Counted from the first letter of the stretch, positions 21,355-31,712 are shown. The stretch is 64,000 nucleotides of DNA from Bacteroidota bacterium (GCA_030148165.1 JASBTZ010000007.1:186001-250000); one strand, 5' to 3'. A program made the numbers and translations. Notes: a model not told the origin generated them from the letters alone.

Positions 21355-21476
21355 CCGTTGGTCTATGCGTCTTTACCGTTCATCGAAAGGTATGACTATT
21401 TCAGAAAATAATCCTTGTAAAATCGTAAGCTGATACGTATCTTGTACATCCTTATTAGAGTAAACTGTAAGAAACT

Positions 21477-23684
21477 ATGAAAAAACTAATACTGTCTTTG
21501 GTGGGAACTGGTGTCATGACAATGGGTCTTTTTGCACAGGTTAACAATCATCAACACACATTTGACCCCGGTAATGCGCGGGAAGGAGAAACAGTTGAAT
21601 ACTGTCTCACGCATAAAAAACAAGCAGAGGTATTTAAAAATGACCCTGCCGCTCAACAACTACATGAACAGGCTCAACAGCAATTGAAGCAGTACCTTCA
21701 GAACGCCGGGCCGTACAGCAGTGAGCAAAAAGCCACTACTTATTACATTCCCGTAGTATTCCATTTGGTTCACAACAATGGAAATGAATTCATTTCAGAT
21801 GAACAAATTCTGGATGCTTTTGACATCTTGAACAGAGATTATGATTTGCAAAATGCGGATGCAGGAAATGTAGTTAATGCTTTCAATGCATCAAACCCAA
21901 GTGCAACATCCATTCCTACGGATGCAGATATTCAATTTAGATTAGCAACAACTGCACCGAACGGGACATGCTTTACTGGTATTACGCATACTGTTTCATC
22001 TGCTAGCACAAGTGGAAGTGGATCAGCGATTTATTCTGCCGCAAAAAATGGAAATGATGTGTACCAGGGAGAATGGCCGGGCGATGAATATTTAAACATT
22101 TTCATTGCAGGGGATATAGGTGGCGCAGCAGGCTATACCTACACACCTTCACCTTGGGCAGGAACAGGAATGAATAATGGTATTTGGATCTTACATAACT
22201 ACGTTGGGTCTATAGGAACTTCTAGCCCCGGAGTTAGTAGAGCGCTTACTCATGAGGTTGGACACTGGTTGAACCTAGACCATCCTTGGGGAGGAACAAA
22301 TAACCCTGGATTAGCGTCGAATTGTAATGATGATGATGGTGTTGATGACACCCCTGATTGTATTGGTGTTACATCGTGTAGTTTGGCATCGAATACATGT
22401 ACAGGAGATAATGGTTACTGGGGATTTGATCAAATAGATCAGGTTGAGAATTACATGGATTATTCATATTGTTCAAAAATGTTCTCACCAGGTCAAGTTG
22501 CCCGCATGAGATTTACGTTGGAGACAAACCAATCATATTATCAGAATAGAGATAACTTAATTACTGCAGCCAATTTAGCGGCTACTGGTGCGGATGGAAA
22601 TCTTTATTTGTGTAAGGCTGAATTCTCTGCAAGCAAAACGACAGTTTGTGCAGGGGATCAGGTTCAATTCACAGATGAGTCATTCAACGTTGTTAACGGC
22701 TGGTCATGGACCTTTAATGGAGGTACTCCTTCAACATCAGGGGTACAGGATCCAGTTGTAACGTATAACACTCCTGGAATCTATGAAGTAACTCTTCAGT
22801 CAACTGATGGAACGAATAGTGATACGGAGACCAAAACAGGTTACATTACCGTATTACCGGCTTCACAAACATTACCTTTCCTTGAGCCTTTTGAAAGCTT
22901 TACAACGCTGAATAACTTATTGGAATGGACCGTTTTCAACCCGGGCAATAATGCTCAATTCGAAATAACGAATGTTGGACACCAAAGTGGAAAATCAGCA
23001 AAACTTGCGAATTATGGTCAGCCGGCAGGAAATATTGACGAACTAGAATCTGCACCGGTAGATCTTTCGGGTGTAACAGGATCAGTGACTATGAGTTTCA
23101 GATATTCATATCGACTGAGAACTTCAGGTAACGATGAGTGGTTGAAAGTGTTTGTTACTAACGATTGTGGTGACAGTTGGGTACAGAGAAAGACTTTACA
23201 TGGTACGATCCTGGATCCGAATGTACTTTCAACGGCATGGACGCCTACGATGAATGCTGCAGATTGGACTACCGTTCACATGACAAATGTGACAAGTGCT
23301 TATTGGGTAGATAACTTCCGTTATAAGTTCAGATTTGAAAGCGATGGAGGAAACAACTTCTATTTAGATAACATTAATATCTACTTGGGAGCGCCATCAA
23401 ATGATCCGGTTGGATTAGACGAAATAGGATCAATCAATGGAATTAAAGTTTATCCAAACCCGACTGATAACGATTTGAACATCGAATTTGCTGTGTCAAA
23501 TTCACAGACAGTAGTTCTAAATGTTCAGGATGTTTCCGGAAAGCAGGTTATGCAGAACTTAATTCAAGCGAATGAGGGATCTAACCTTGTCATGATGGAC
23601 ACAAAAGAATTGGCTTCAGGAGTATACTTCTTGAAAGTTCAAACCGGAAATGGTGAAGAAACAATCCAATTCGTAGTAAAATAA
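21477..23684 (+). CDS. M43-family (pappalysin-like) zinc metalloprotease with PKD domain and T9SS type A sorting domain
   Basis: Metzincin motif 'LTHEVGHWLNLDH'; PKD 'GWSWTFNGGTPSTSGVQDPVVTYNTPGIYEVTL'; C-terminal 'IKVYPNPTDNDLNIEF...LASGVYFLKVQTGNGEETIQFVVK'. Confidence 0.92.
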   Translation: MKKLILSLVGTGVMTMGLFAQVNNHQHTFDPGNAREGETVEYCLTHKKQAEVFKNDPAAQQLHEQAQQQLKQYLQNAGPYSSEQKATTYYIPVVFHLVHNNGNEFISDEQILDAFDILNRDYDLQNADAGNVVNAFNASNPSATSIPTDADIQFRLATTAPNGTCFTGITHTVSSASTSGSGSAIYSAAKNGNDVYQGEWPGDEYLNIFIAGDIGGAAGYTYTPSPWAGTGMNNGIWILHNYVGSIGTSSPGVSRALTHEVGHWLNLDHPWGGTNNPGLASNCNDDDGVDDTPDCIGVTSCSLASNTCTGDNGYWGFDQIDQVENYMDYSYCSKMFSPGQVARMRFTLETNQSYYQNRDNLITAANLAATGADGNLYLCKAEFSASKTTVCAGDQVQFTDESFNVVNGWSWTFNGGTPSTSGVQDPVVTYNTPGIYEVTLQSTDGTNSDTETKTGYITVLPASQTLPFLEPFESFTTLNNLLEWTVFNPGNNAQFEITNVGHQSGKSAKLANYGQPAGNIDELESAPVDLSGVTGSVTMSFRYSYRLRTSGNDEWLKVFVTNDCGDSWVQRKTLHGTILDPNVLSTAWTPTMNAADWTTVHMTNVTSAYWVDNFRYKFRFESDGGNNFYLDNINIYLGAPSNDPVGLDEIGSINGIKVYPNPTDNDLNIEFAVSNSQTVVLNVQDVSGKQVMQNLIQANEGSNLVMMDTKELASGVYFLKVQTGNGEETIQFVVK

Positions 23685-23704
23685 TTTCAGAATTAAATTT
23701 ATAT

Positions 23705-23737
23705 ATGGGTCTTCATTTGAAGACCCATTTTTCTTTT
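23705..23737 (+). terminator. intrinsic terminator after the first M43 protease gene
   Basis: 10-bp perfect stem atgggtcttc/gaagacccat with attt loop, followed by a T-rich tail tttttcttttt. Confidence 0.85.
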
Positions 23738-23745
23738 TAAGCGTT

Positions 23746-25932
23746 ATGAGAATTCCAACTATTATTTTCTTCCAGTTGTTAACCTTTGGGCTTGTGGCTC
23801 AAAACGGTAACTGGTGTGGTACAAATAATGTGATCAATCAAAGGATTGCTGAAGACCCAGGTTATCAAGATCAACTGCACGATTACTTTACTCGTATGGG
23901 ATCTAAAGAACAGGGAGCAAGTCAGGAAAAAATGGCAGCGATTACTGTTCCGATTGTTGTGCATATTATTCACGATAATGGAATTGGAAACATTTCTGAT
24001 GCACAGATATACAGTGCTATCGATGTTTTAAACATAGATTATAACAGACAAAACGCGGATACGGTAGATACCAGAAACACTCCGAATGCCCCATTCAGAG
24101 ATGTTGCGGATGGAATGGATATCGAATTCAAATTTGCTAAGATTGACCCATGGGGAAATTGTACCAACGGAATTGTCCGTGTAAATGCTCCTCACCTAAC
24201 TTATGATGCAGGAGAAGATTGTAAGAATGGAGCACTGGGTGGATCAAGCGCATGGCCTTCAGATAAGTATTTCAATATCTGGGTAGTGAATAATATTGAA
24301 AGTGGCAGTGCTAATGGCATTATTGCAGGTTACGCTTATTATCCCAATAACATCTCCGGTAATCCCGGGTATGGAATTCTGATGGACGACAATTACATGG
24401 GGACAATCGGCACAGCTGCATCTGAAGATGGTCGTGTGCTAACACATGAAATGGGACACGCTTTGGGATTGCCCCACATATTTGACCCTGGTTTTGGCCC
24501 TTCTACCGGGAATGATGGTTGTCATCCGGAAGACTGTAATATGATGGGAGATTACGTATGTGATACACCTCCTCAGACGGAACCAAATTGGAGCTGTGGA
24601 CCAACATGGAACTCCTGTGATACCATTCCAATTAATGATGCATTTGGGTATGACACATATGATCAGATTGAGAATTATATGAGCTATAACAACTGTCAGA
24701 ATATGTTCTCAGCAGGACAGTGTACGCGTATGAGTAATAATTTCATCAATGTGCCTGAACTAGCAAACATGATAACTGCTGCGAATATTGCTGCGACAGG
24801 AGTGAATGATCCGGATCAGCTTTGTGCTGCCCGGTTTGAGGCATACGACACCATCATTTGTCCTGGAACCAATGTGGCTTTCTACGATTACAGTTTTATG
24901 AATCCCACTTCATGGACCTGGTCTGCATCTCCTGGATTAGAAGGAACTGATTGGGTATTTGCTGGAGGAACAAACGCTAATTCTCAGAATCCGGTTATGG
25001 CATTTCTGACACCGGGAGATTACGATATCACTTTATTGGCATCAGACGGGGCAACTAATGTTTCAGAAACAAAAACGGGCTTCATAAAAGTTCTGCCGAT
25101 AACAGATAGTTTACCCATACTTGAGCGATTCGAAAGTTATCCCACTCTAGACGATACGGATAACTGGGTAGTCTATAGTAATCAGAACAACAACAAATTC
25201 GAAATAGTCAGTGGAGTTGGACACACAGGGAATCAAAGTGCCGGGCTAATGAACTTTATGCAGCCAGGAGGAAACGTTGATGAATTAGCTTCATCAACAA
25301 TTGATCTGTCAGGTTTTGATCCACAGACAGAGCTGGTGACATTATCATTCCGTTACGCCTATAGAAAAAGAACATCGGGAAATGATGAATGGTTAAAAGT
25401 CTTTTTGACAACTAACTGTGGCTTTGATTGGGTTCAGCGTAAGACTTTACATGGAAATGCTTTGTCATCGCTTAGCTCTCCTTCTGCATGGGTTCCAGCT
25501 GGTCAAAATGATTGGACAACTGTCCATATGACCAACGTTACCAGTCAATTCTATACGGAATCTTTCCGATACAAATTCAGATTTGAAAGTGACGGTGGAA
25601 ACAACTTCTATCTGGACAACATCAATATTTATTTAGGAAGTCCATCTGATACGCTTGTGGCTTTGGATGAATTGACGGAAATCACCGGAATCAATGTTTA
25701 CCCTAATCCAAGTGTGAATGAGCTAAATGTATCTTTCGACCTGGCAACGGGAACAGATGTTCAACTTAGTATTCTTGACATGATGGGCAAGCAAGTTGAT
25801 GCTAAAAGAATTAAAGCTGCAGCGGGGAGTAATTTAGTAGTTATGGCTGTTGATGATCTTAGTAGCGGGGTATACTTCATCAAGTTGAGCGACGGAAGTC
25901 AATCTACGATACGAAAATTTATTCGGGAATAA
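23746..25932 (+). CDS. M43-family zinc metalloprotease, tandem paralog, PKD + T9SS type A sorting domain
   Basis: 'LTHEMGHALGLPH'; same domain order as 21477-23684, with near-identical stretch 'RYKFRFESDGGNNFYLDNINIYLG'; C-terminal 'INVYPNPSVNELNVSF'. Confidence 0.92.
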   Translation: MRIPTIIFFQLLTFGLVAQNGNWCGTNNVINQRIAEDPGYQDQLHDYFTRMGSKEQGASQEKMAAITVPIVVHIIHDNGIGNISDAQIYSAIDVLNIDYNRQNADTVDTRNTPNAPFRDVADGMDIEFKFAKIDPWGNCTNGIVRVNAPHLTYDAGEDCKNGALGGSSAWPSDKYFNIWVVNNIESGSANGIIAGYAYYPNNISGNPGYGILMDDNYMGTIGTAASEDGRVLTHEMGHALGLPHIFDPGFGPSTGNDGCHPEDCNMMGDYVCDTPPQTEPNWSCGPTWNSCDTIPINDAFGYDTYDQIENYMSYNNCQNMFSAGQCTRMSNNFINVPELANMITAANIAATGVNDPDQLCAARFEAYDTIICPGTNVAFYDYSFMNPTSWTWSASPGLEGTDWVFAGGTNANSQNPVMAFLTPGDYDITLLASDGATNVSETKTGFIKVLPITDSLPILERFESYPTLDDTDNWVVYSNQNNNKFEIVSGVGHTGNQSAGLMNFMQPGGNVDELASSTIDLSGFDPQTELVTLSFRYAYRKRTSGNDEWLKVFLTTNCGFDWVQRKTLHGNALSSLSSPSAWVPAGQNDWTTVHMTNVTSQFYTESFRYKFRFESDGGNNFYLDNINIYLGSPSDTLVALDELTEITGINVYPNPSVNELNVSFDLATGTDVQLSILDMMGKQVDAKRIKAAAGSNLVVMAVDDLSSGVYFIKLSDGSQSTIRKFIRE

Positions 25933-26584
25933 GTAAATCCGAGAGCTTTTCAATTAGTGAATTAAGTGAGGGGGCTTCAAGCTGTTGTGCTTCAACTCCC
26001 CACTCTTTTAAGAACTTCTCAGTACTGCTTCCCCATGCGATTATCACTGCCCCATCTGGAATTTTATTTGTGTTGAGAAAACTTTCCGCATTTGAAGGAC
26101 TTGTAAAGACGTATAGATCGCATTTTGGAATCTGCATGTTTTTGAGCGAAGTCGCATAACAAATCAGGTTTATCACTTGCTCAGAATCGAGCACCGCCTG
26201 AATGGATTGAAGAGATCGGTCCGATTGTGGAAAAAGAACTTTGCGATCACCAAGCCACGCTTTGAAACCATTTGCAATTTGCAGCATATTTGACCCCTTA
26301 CCGATAAAATCAACTTCTATACCTTCCTTACTTAGTTTTGCCGCGGTTTGCTCACCTACACACCCCACTTTTTTTTCTGAAAGATCAATCTTTCCTGACA
26401 AGAAGAATTGGATTGCTCGTTTCGACCCAAAGAAAACAACATCGTATTTTTCATCTACTTGGAATGGAATGGATTCGAAAGTTATCAGAGATTGTGCGAA
26501 GAGTTCAATGCTGTTTTTGTCGCAGAATTTTTGAAGAAGAGCGACATCGCTTTGTGTTTTCGATATGAAAACAGAATTAATCAA
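25919..26584 (-). CDS. hemD: uroporphyrinogen-III synthase
   Basis: 'VVFFGSKRAIQFFL', 'KVGCVGEQTAAKLSKEGIEVDFIGK', 'DLYVFTSPSNAESFL'; downstream of hemC. Confidence 0.9.
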   Translation of the reverse strand: MINSVFISKTQSDVALLQKFCDKNSIELFAQSLITFESIPFQVDEKYDVVFFGSKRAIQFFLSGKIDLSEKKVGCVGEQTAAKLSKEGIEVDFIGKGSNMLQIANGFKAWLGDRKVLFPQSDRSLQSIQAVLDSEQVINLICYATSLKNMQIPKCDLYVFTSPSNAESFLNTNKIPDGAVIIAWGSSTEKFLKEWGVEAQQLEAPSLNSLIEKLSDLLIPE

Positions 26585-27470
26585 CCAGCTTCTTACTTTG
26601 TAAATCAGCTACTACTTTCTCTGCGATGTCGTCACTGGAATTTATGTTGTAGGTCGAATAGACATGATTACCATTTTCCTTTGCAAGAGAAACATGTAAT
26701 TGATCCTGATCATCACAATATGCCCCTAAAGGAAGTTGACACCCTCCGTCCAACAAATTCAGAATTTTACGTTCAATTCTAATTCTTCGGGCAACTTCTT
26801 TCGCATTAATCTTATTAAGTATTTCAGCGAGCTCTGTATCTTCTTTCCTGACCTGAAGCCCTAAAACTCCCTGAGCAGGAGCTGGTATGAATTCGGTTGG
26901 ATCAAGCACCTGAACTTCAAAATCGTTCAAATCGATATTCAATCGGTCTACACCTGCCTTTGCGAGTAAAATGGCATCGTACGATCCTGAACGAAGTTTT
27001 TCAATTCTGGTTGGAACATTGCCTCTTAAATCGGCAAGCTTCACATCTGGTCGATGATACAGCATTTGTGATTTCCTTCTTGCAGATGATGTTCCAACAG
27101 TAGCATTTTGTTTCAACTTCCATTTCAATCCATGATCAATAGAACCCTTATTGATCAGCAGAAGGTCGGACGGATTCGCTCTTTCCGAAACGCATGCGAT
27201 AACCAAGCCTTGTGGAGATTCTGTTTCCAGATCTTTATGAGAGTGCACTGCCAGGTCAATGCTCTTGTCCAGTAAGGCAGCTTCGATTTCTTTTGTAAAA
27301 AAACCCTTCCCCTCCATCTTGTCAAAACTAAGATGCTGAATTTTATCTCCCTGTGTTTTAATAATCTTAATGATGACTTCGCAACCCAGGTTTTCGAGTT
27401 GTCCTTTAACGAAGTTTGCTTGCCAAAGTGCCAGATCGCTACCTCTTGATCCGATAACTACACGTTTCAT
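26577..27470 (-). CDS. hemC: hydroxymethylbilane synthase (porphobilinogen deaminase)
   Basis: 'VVIGSRGSDLALWQANFV', 'AVHSHKDLETESPQGLVIACVSERANPSDLLL', 'GTSSARRKSQMLYHRPDVKLADLRGNVPTRIEKL', 'DGGCQLPLGAY'. Confidence 0.97.
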   Translation of the reverse strand: MKRVVIGSRGSDLALWQANFVKGQLENLGCEVIIKIIKTQGDKIQHLSFDKMEGKGFFTKEIEAALLDKSIDLAVHSHKDLETESPQGLVIACVSERANPSDLLLINKGSIDHGLKWKLKQNATVGTSSARRKSQMLYHRPDVKLADLRGNVPTRIEKLRSGSYDAILLAKAGVDRLNIDLNDFEVQVLDPTEFIPAPAQGVLGLQVRKEDTELAEILNKINAKEVARRIRIERKILNLLDGGCQLPLGAYCDDQDQLHVSLAKENGNHVYSTYNINSSDDIAEKVVADLQSKKLVD

Positions 27471-28714
27471 GTGGCATTGTTTTTTAAAAGAATTTCTTTA
27501 GCCATGAGCATTGGCATACTCATGTATTTCTTTTCCATATAGCCCATTATCTTCTCTATGACTTCTCGGGAGTCTTCGTCCAACTCACTTAGCTCGTTCT
27601 TGAAGACTTCATTCAGGGCGGCAGCTTTGATCTCTTTGACTTTATTAGGCACTTCTCTCATGGCTATTTCCACAGACCTAACTTTATAGATGTGCTGGAA
27701 TTCGTAAAGCGCTTCAGAAAGAATTTCCTCCACATGTTGAATTTCCCTCGACCTAACTTTGAGGTTTTCGTTTGAAATTTTTTGTAGGACTTCTACCGAA
27801 ATATGTGTGACTTTATGCTCTTCAATAATTTCAGGTGATAAATCTTGCGGTATAGCAATGTCAATTACGACTTTGTGATCTTTTTCACCTTGAAGAAGTT
27901 GTTTATAGATTTCTTTTGTGATCAAGTGATTTTCAGTTCCCGTACACGTGATTATGATGTCAAATCCTTTATTAAAATCTTTAAGATCAGTTAAAGGATG
28001 AGCAACACCACCAAGATCCTGCGCTAGTTTTTCAGCTTTCGAAAAAGTCCGATTGAAAACGTGGAAATTTGTAAAGCCATGTTTGCTAAGGAACCTACTC
28101 ATGTTCGTGTTGGTAACGCCTGCACCTATAATCAGAATTCTTGAATCAAGAGGCACATTCATATCCCTTAATCTGTGGTAGGCCAGCGAAACAACAGATA
28201 CCGGATGCCTTGCAATATTCGTTTCGGTATAGACTTTTTTAGCAGTTTCGATCGTATGACGCATAACGATTCGAATAAGGTCTCCGGTTAAACCATTTTT
28301 CCGACAAAGCTCAAAAGCGTTACGCACCTGCGTAATGATCTCACGTTCACCTACTACCATAGAGTCTACCGAAGAAGCCACTGAAAGGATGTGTGATACG
28401 GCATCCATTCCATTAAACAAGTCGGCATTAGCCGCCAGTCGAGCCTTTACTTCATCACTTAATTCGGGATAAAGCGTAGCGAAGAAGCGTTCCAGAAAAT
28501 GAATGTTAACCGTAGATTCAGATGTGAAAATAAACTCAACTCGATTACATGTTGAAAGAAACATGAGTTCCCCGAGACCAAAAGATGTTTTCAACTCGGA
28601 AAGCCGTTCTTTTTGATGCTCTTCCTCAATATGCAGCTGACCCACCTCTGAAACAGGTAAGTTGCGGTGTGTAAAAGCGATGATATGTAAAGCTTCCAGC
28701 CCTTTCTTATCCAT
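27467..28714 (-). CDS. hemA: glutamyl-tRNA reductase
   Basis: 'AFTHRNLPVSEVG', 'FLSTCNRVEF', 'DSMVVGEREIITQVRNAFELCRKNGLTG', 'ILIIGAGVTNTNMSRFL'. Start placed at internal Met (MDKKGLEALHIIAFTHRNL). Confidence 0.96.
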   Translation of the reverse strand: MDKKGLEALHIIAFTHRNLPVSEVGQLHIEEEHQKERLSELKTSFGLGELMFLSTCNRVEFIFTSESTVNIHFLERFFATLYPELSDEVKARLAANADLFNGMDAVSHILSVASSVDSMVVGEREIITQVRNAFELCRKNGLTGDLIRIVMRHTIETAKKVYTETNIARHPVSVVSLAYHRLRDMNVPLDSRILIIGAGVTNTNMSRFLSKHGFTNFHVFNRTFSKAEKLAQDLGGVAHPLTDLKDFNKGFDIIITCTGTENHLITKEIYKQLLQGEKDHKVVIDIAIPQDLSPEIIEEHKVTHISVEVLQKISNENLKVRSREIQHVEEILSEALYEFQHIYKVRSVEIAMREVPNKVKEIKAAALNEVFKNELSELDEDSREVIEKIMGYMEKKYMSMPMLMAKEILLKNNAT

Positions 28715-28831
28715 ACTTATAACAAAGATGGAGAGAAGGAAAATATTCATTGTCACGGCATTGTCACAAATGAGTATTTAGATTCTTTCTAAATAAGCCG
28801 ATAGTCCTTAACTCTACTAAATCATAGCCGT

Positions 28832-28861
28832 TTGTGATTTTATTCTAAAAGGGTATCTTTA
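28832..28861 (+). promoter_or_regulatory. putative Bacteroidota-type promoter for the RDD gene (TTG-N19-TATCTTTA)
   Basis: TTG at 28832-28834, 19-nt spacer, TATCTTTA at 28854-28861; near-consensus to TTG-N17-19-TAnnTTTG. Confidence 0.4.
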
Positions 28862-28874
28862 ACAATAGAATAGC

Positions 28875-29666
28875 ATGAAGACCATCCAGTTCGAATCAGC
28901 ACAAAATGTAAAGATCGATTATGAGTTTGCATCATCGGTCCAACGAGCAGTTTCCGCTCTTATAGACGGAGTACTGATGATCATATATCTGATTATTTTT
29001 CTGGCAGCGGCTAGTTCGGCTGGAGCAGAAAACTATATACTTGTTGAACTTTTCCTTCTTAAATTGCCACTTATCTTTTACCACCCTATTCTGGAATACC
29101 TGGCACAAGGACAAACCTTAGGGAAGCACATTATGGGAATTAGGGTTGTGACATACAGTGGTGAGCGGCCCGGTTTAAGAGAGATTTTTACAAGATGGAT
29201 ATTCAAAGGTTACTTTCTTTGGATTGCATTTTCGTTCACCAATATTTTTATGGCAGGTCCTAACTTTATTATGATTGCCATGATTCAATTAAGCATTGGA
29301 TTTATCGGATTTTTGGTGTGCAGCTTTTCGGAAAGACACCAACGTATGGGTGATGTTATGGCTAATACAATCGTGATTCGAAATAAATCAAGCGTCCGTT
29401 ATTCACTTAGGGATGTTTTAGCAATTAAAAATCAAGAGAATTATACACCTGAATATCCCAATGCAACGGTATTTACAGACGAGGATATGCTCCTCATAAA
29501 AAACACGATTCAACGGGTTAAAGCAAACCCGAATGCTGAAACAAAGAAGTTTGCCATTGATTTAGCAAATAAATCTGCAGAATTAATGGGGTTACCTGAA
29601 ACTCCGGAGAAGCGACTAAAATTTTTACAAACACTTCTTCAGGACTATGTAGTCCTAACTCGATAA
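28875..29666 (+). CDS. RDD family membrane protein
   Basis: 'SSVQRAVSALIDGVLMIIYLIIFL', 'GQTLGKHIMGIRVVTYSGERPGLREIFTRWIF', 'ERHQRMGDVMANTIVI'. Confidence 0.9.
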   Translation: MKTIQFESAQNVKIDYEFASSVQRAVSALIDGVLMIIYLIIFLAAASSAGAENYILVELFLLKLPLIFYHPILEYLAQGQTLGKHIMGIRVVTYSGERPGLREIFTRWIFKGYFLWIAFSFTNIFMAGPNFIMIAMIQLSIGFIGFLVCSFSERHQRMGDVMANTIVIRNKSSVRYSLRDVLAIKNQENYTPEYPNATVFTDEDMLLIKNTIQRVKANPNAETKKFAIDLANKSAELMGLPETPEKRLKFLQTLLQDYVVLTR

Positions 29667-29669
29667 TCT

Positions 29670-30341
29670 ATGGCGAAACTCGTTATTGTTCCTACACCAA
29701 TAGGGAATCTTGAAGATATTACACTAAGGGCACTTCGTATCCTAAGAGAATGCTCCGTCATATTCGCCGAAGATACCAGGGTTACGGGGAAGCTATTGAA
29801 GCATTTTGAAATTCAGCAACAGCTTATTTCGTTTCACGCCAATAATGAGCACAAAGTACTTGAACGGGCGATCGATAAAATTCTGTCGGTGGACACCGCT
29901 GTTCTGGTTTCTGACGCGGGCACACCTGGGATTTCGGACCCGGGATTTCTCTTAGTCAGAGCATGTATTGAACACGGTGTCGAGGTGGAGTGTTTGCCCG
30001 GTCCGGTTGCGTTTGTTCCAGCCCTTGTAGCTAGTGGTTTCCCATGCGATAAGTTTATGTTCGAGGGATTTTTGCCGCATAAAAAGGGTAGGCAAACACG
30101 CCTGAAATTGATTGCTGAATCTGAGCTCACAGTTGTGCTATACGAATCACCACATCGATTAGTAAAATGTCTTGGACAAATAGAAGAGTTTATGGGCAGT
30201 GAGCGCGAAGTCTGTGTGGCAAGAGAGCTAACCAAAATCCACGAAGAGTATAAGCGAGGAAAAGTAAGTGAAGTCAAAAAGTACTACGAAACTCATCCGC
30301 CCAAAGGAGAGATCGTTATATTAATTGCGGGGAGAAAATAA
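29670..30341 (+). CDS. rsmI: 16S rRNA (cytidine(1402)-2'-O)-methyltransferase
   Basis: 'LVIVPTPIGNLEDITLRALRIL', 'VSDAGTPGISDPGFLLVRACIE', 'GPVAFVPALVASGFPCDKFMFEGFLPHKKGRQTRL'. Confidence 0.97.
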   Translation: MAKLVIVPTPIGNLEDITLRALRILRECSVIFAEDTRVTGKLLKHFEIQQQLISFHANNEHKVLERAIDKILSVDTAVLVSDAGTPGISDPGFLLVRACIEHGVEVECLPGPVAFVPALVASGFPCDKFMFEGFLPHKKGRQTRLKLIAESELTVVLYESPHRLVKCLGQIEEFMGSEREVCVARELTKIHEEYKRGKVSEVKKYYETHPPKGEIVILIAGRK

Positions 30342-31381
30342 TGAAAACAGAAGCGTATTTTTTAACAGGATTAGGTAAGTCAAGTGAATCATTCGAGCTG
30401 AGGACGTATGAATTAGAAGCACCTGGCTCCGATGAGGTGATTGTTGAAGCAGAAGCTTTTGGTTTGAATTACGCTGATGTCGTAATGAGAAAAGGTCTTT
30501 ACCGGGAAGCTCCGGATATTCCTTACGTTCCGGGATACGAGGTTGTCGGAAAAGTTGTGTCATGCGGTTCAAATGTGGATGATAGTCTGATAGGGCAACG
30601 CGTTGCTGCGTTCTGTCGCTTCGGTGGTTACTCTCGACACGTCACGACATTCTCGTATGCAGTAGTTCCGGTTGAGAACGAACCTGCGGAAGAGCTTTTG
30701 GCATTATGCACCCAGGCCGTTACAGCGTATTATATGGCCGAATACTTAACACCCATTCATCCAATAGACACGGTACTTATTCATGCAGCGGCAGGTGGTG
30801 TTGGTACCATTCTGATTCAATTAGCAAAGAATAAAGGAGCTACCGTAATAGCCAAAGTCGGCGGAAAAGAAAAAGAAGAAGTGGTAAAGTCGCTTGGAGC
30901 AGACCATGTGGTGAATTACCGGACGGAAGATTATGCAGAACAGGTCAGGTCGATCATAGGACAGGACAGGATCGATGTTAGTTTTAATCCTGCAGCCGGA
31001 TCAACTTACAAAAAAGACATGTCCCTGCTGGGATCTGGAGGTCGACTTGTCTTATTTGGAGCTTCGGAACTAGGGGATGCTAAATGGGGGATCTTCTCTA
31101 AGCTAAACTTCATTCGCAAGATGGGCCTTTTAATTCCGGTTGCATTGATGATGCGTTCAAAAAATATACTTGGTGTAAATATGTTGAAGATTGCAGATAA
31201 CAGACCGGAAGTTATGAAGCAGTGTTTACGTGATGTGATACAGCTCTATAATAATGGGAAATTGAAGCCGCAAATCGGAGGTCGATATAGTCATCAAGAC
31301 ATGTATAAGGCGCATGATCTATTAGAAAGCGGCAAATCAACAGGTAAGATCACCGTATTTTGGGACAATGCTGAAGCGTAA
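30341..31381 (+). CDS. zinc-binding dehydrogenase / quinone oxidoreductase-like MDR protein
   Basis: 'EAFGLNYADVVMRKGLYREAPDIPYVPGYEVVGKV', 'VLIHAAAGGVGTILIQLAKNKGATVIAKVG', 'SFNPAAGSTYKKDMSLLGSGGRLVLFGAS'. Confidence 0.92.
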   Translation: MKTEAYFLTGLGKSSESFELRTYELEAPGSDEVIVEAEAFGLNYADVVMRKGLYREAPDIPYVPGYEVVGKVVSCGSNVDDSLIGQRVAAFCRFGGYSRHVTTFSYAVVPVENEPAEELLALCTQAVTAYYMAEYLTPIHPIDTVLIHAAAGGVGTILIQLAKNKGATVIAKVGGKEKEEVVKSLGADHVVNYRTEDYAEQVRSIIGQDRIDVSFNPAAGSTYKKDMSLLGSGGRLVLFGASELGDAKWGIFSKLNFIRKMGLLIPVALMMRSKNILGVNMLKIADNRPEVMKQCLRDVIQLYNNGKLKPQIGGRYSHQDMYKAHDLLESGKSTGKITVFWDNAEA

Positions 31382-31709
31382 GATAAAATGGAGTTTACTT
31401 TTTCAGGATAAACAAGAGTTGGACAACCTTTTTCAGCTTAAAGAATGTGTAGTGCATAAAAGTTTTGTGGGTGAGTTTTTGTTAGTTAAACAAGGAGAAG
31501 ATTATTACGCTTTTAAGAATAAGTGCCCTCATCAGAATAAACCACTCGAAGGCAGTCGTGTTGAAGGTGAGCATTTGATTTGTCCCTGGCATCAATACCA
31601 TTTTTCATTGGAGGATGGTAGAGGACATGGCCTCTATGTTGAAAAATATCCGCTGAAGTTCGAAGACGAGGGCATATATATTGGTCAGGAGAAATGGTCC
31701 TTGTTTTAA
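31368..31709 (+). CDS. Rieske (2Fe-2S) domain protein
   Basis: Rieske cluster motifs 'CPHQNKPL' and 'CPWHQYHFSLEDG'; overlaps the upstream MDR gene by 14 nt. Confidence 0.93.
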   Translation: MLKRKIKWSLLFQDKQELDNLFQLKECVVHKSFVGEFLLVKQGEDYYAFKNKCPHQNKPLEGSRVEGEHLICPWHQYHFSLEDGRGHGLYVEKYPLKFEDEGIYIGQEKWSLF

Positions 31710-31712
31710 GAA

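Noticed and set aside
26241-26782. Several overlapping plus-strand ORFs (97, 76 and 124 aa)
   Set aside because: All antisense to hemD/hemC, which carry clear family motifs
29834-30277. 147-aa minus-strand ORF
   Set aside because: Antisense to rsmI; composition typical of a shadow ORF
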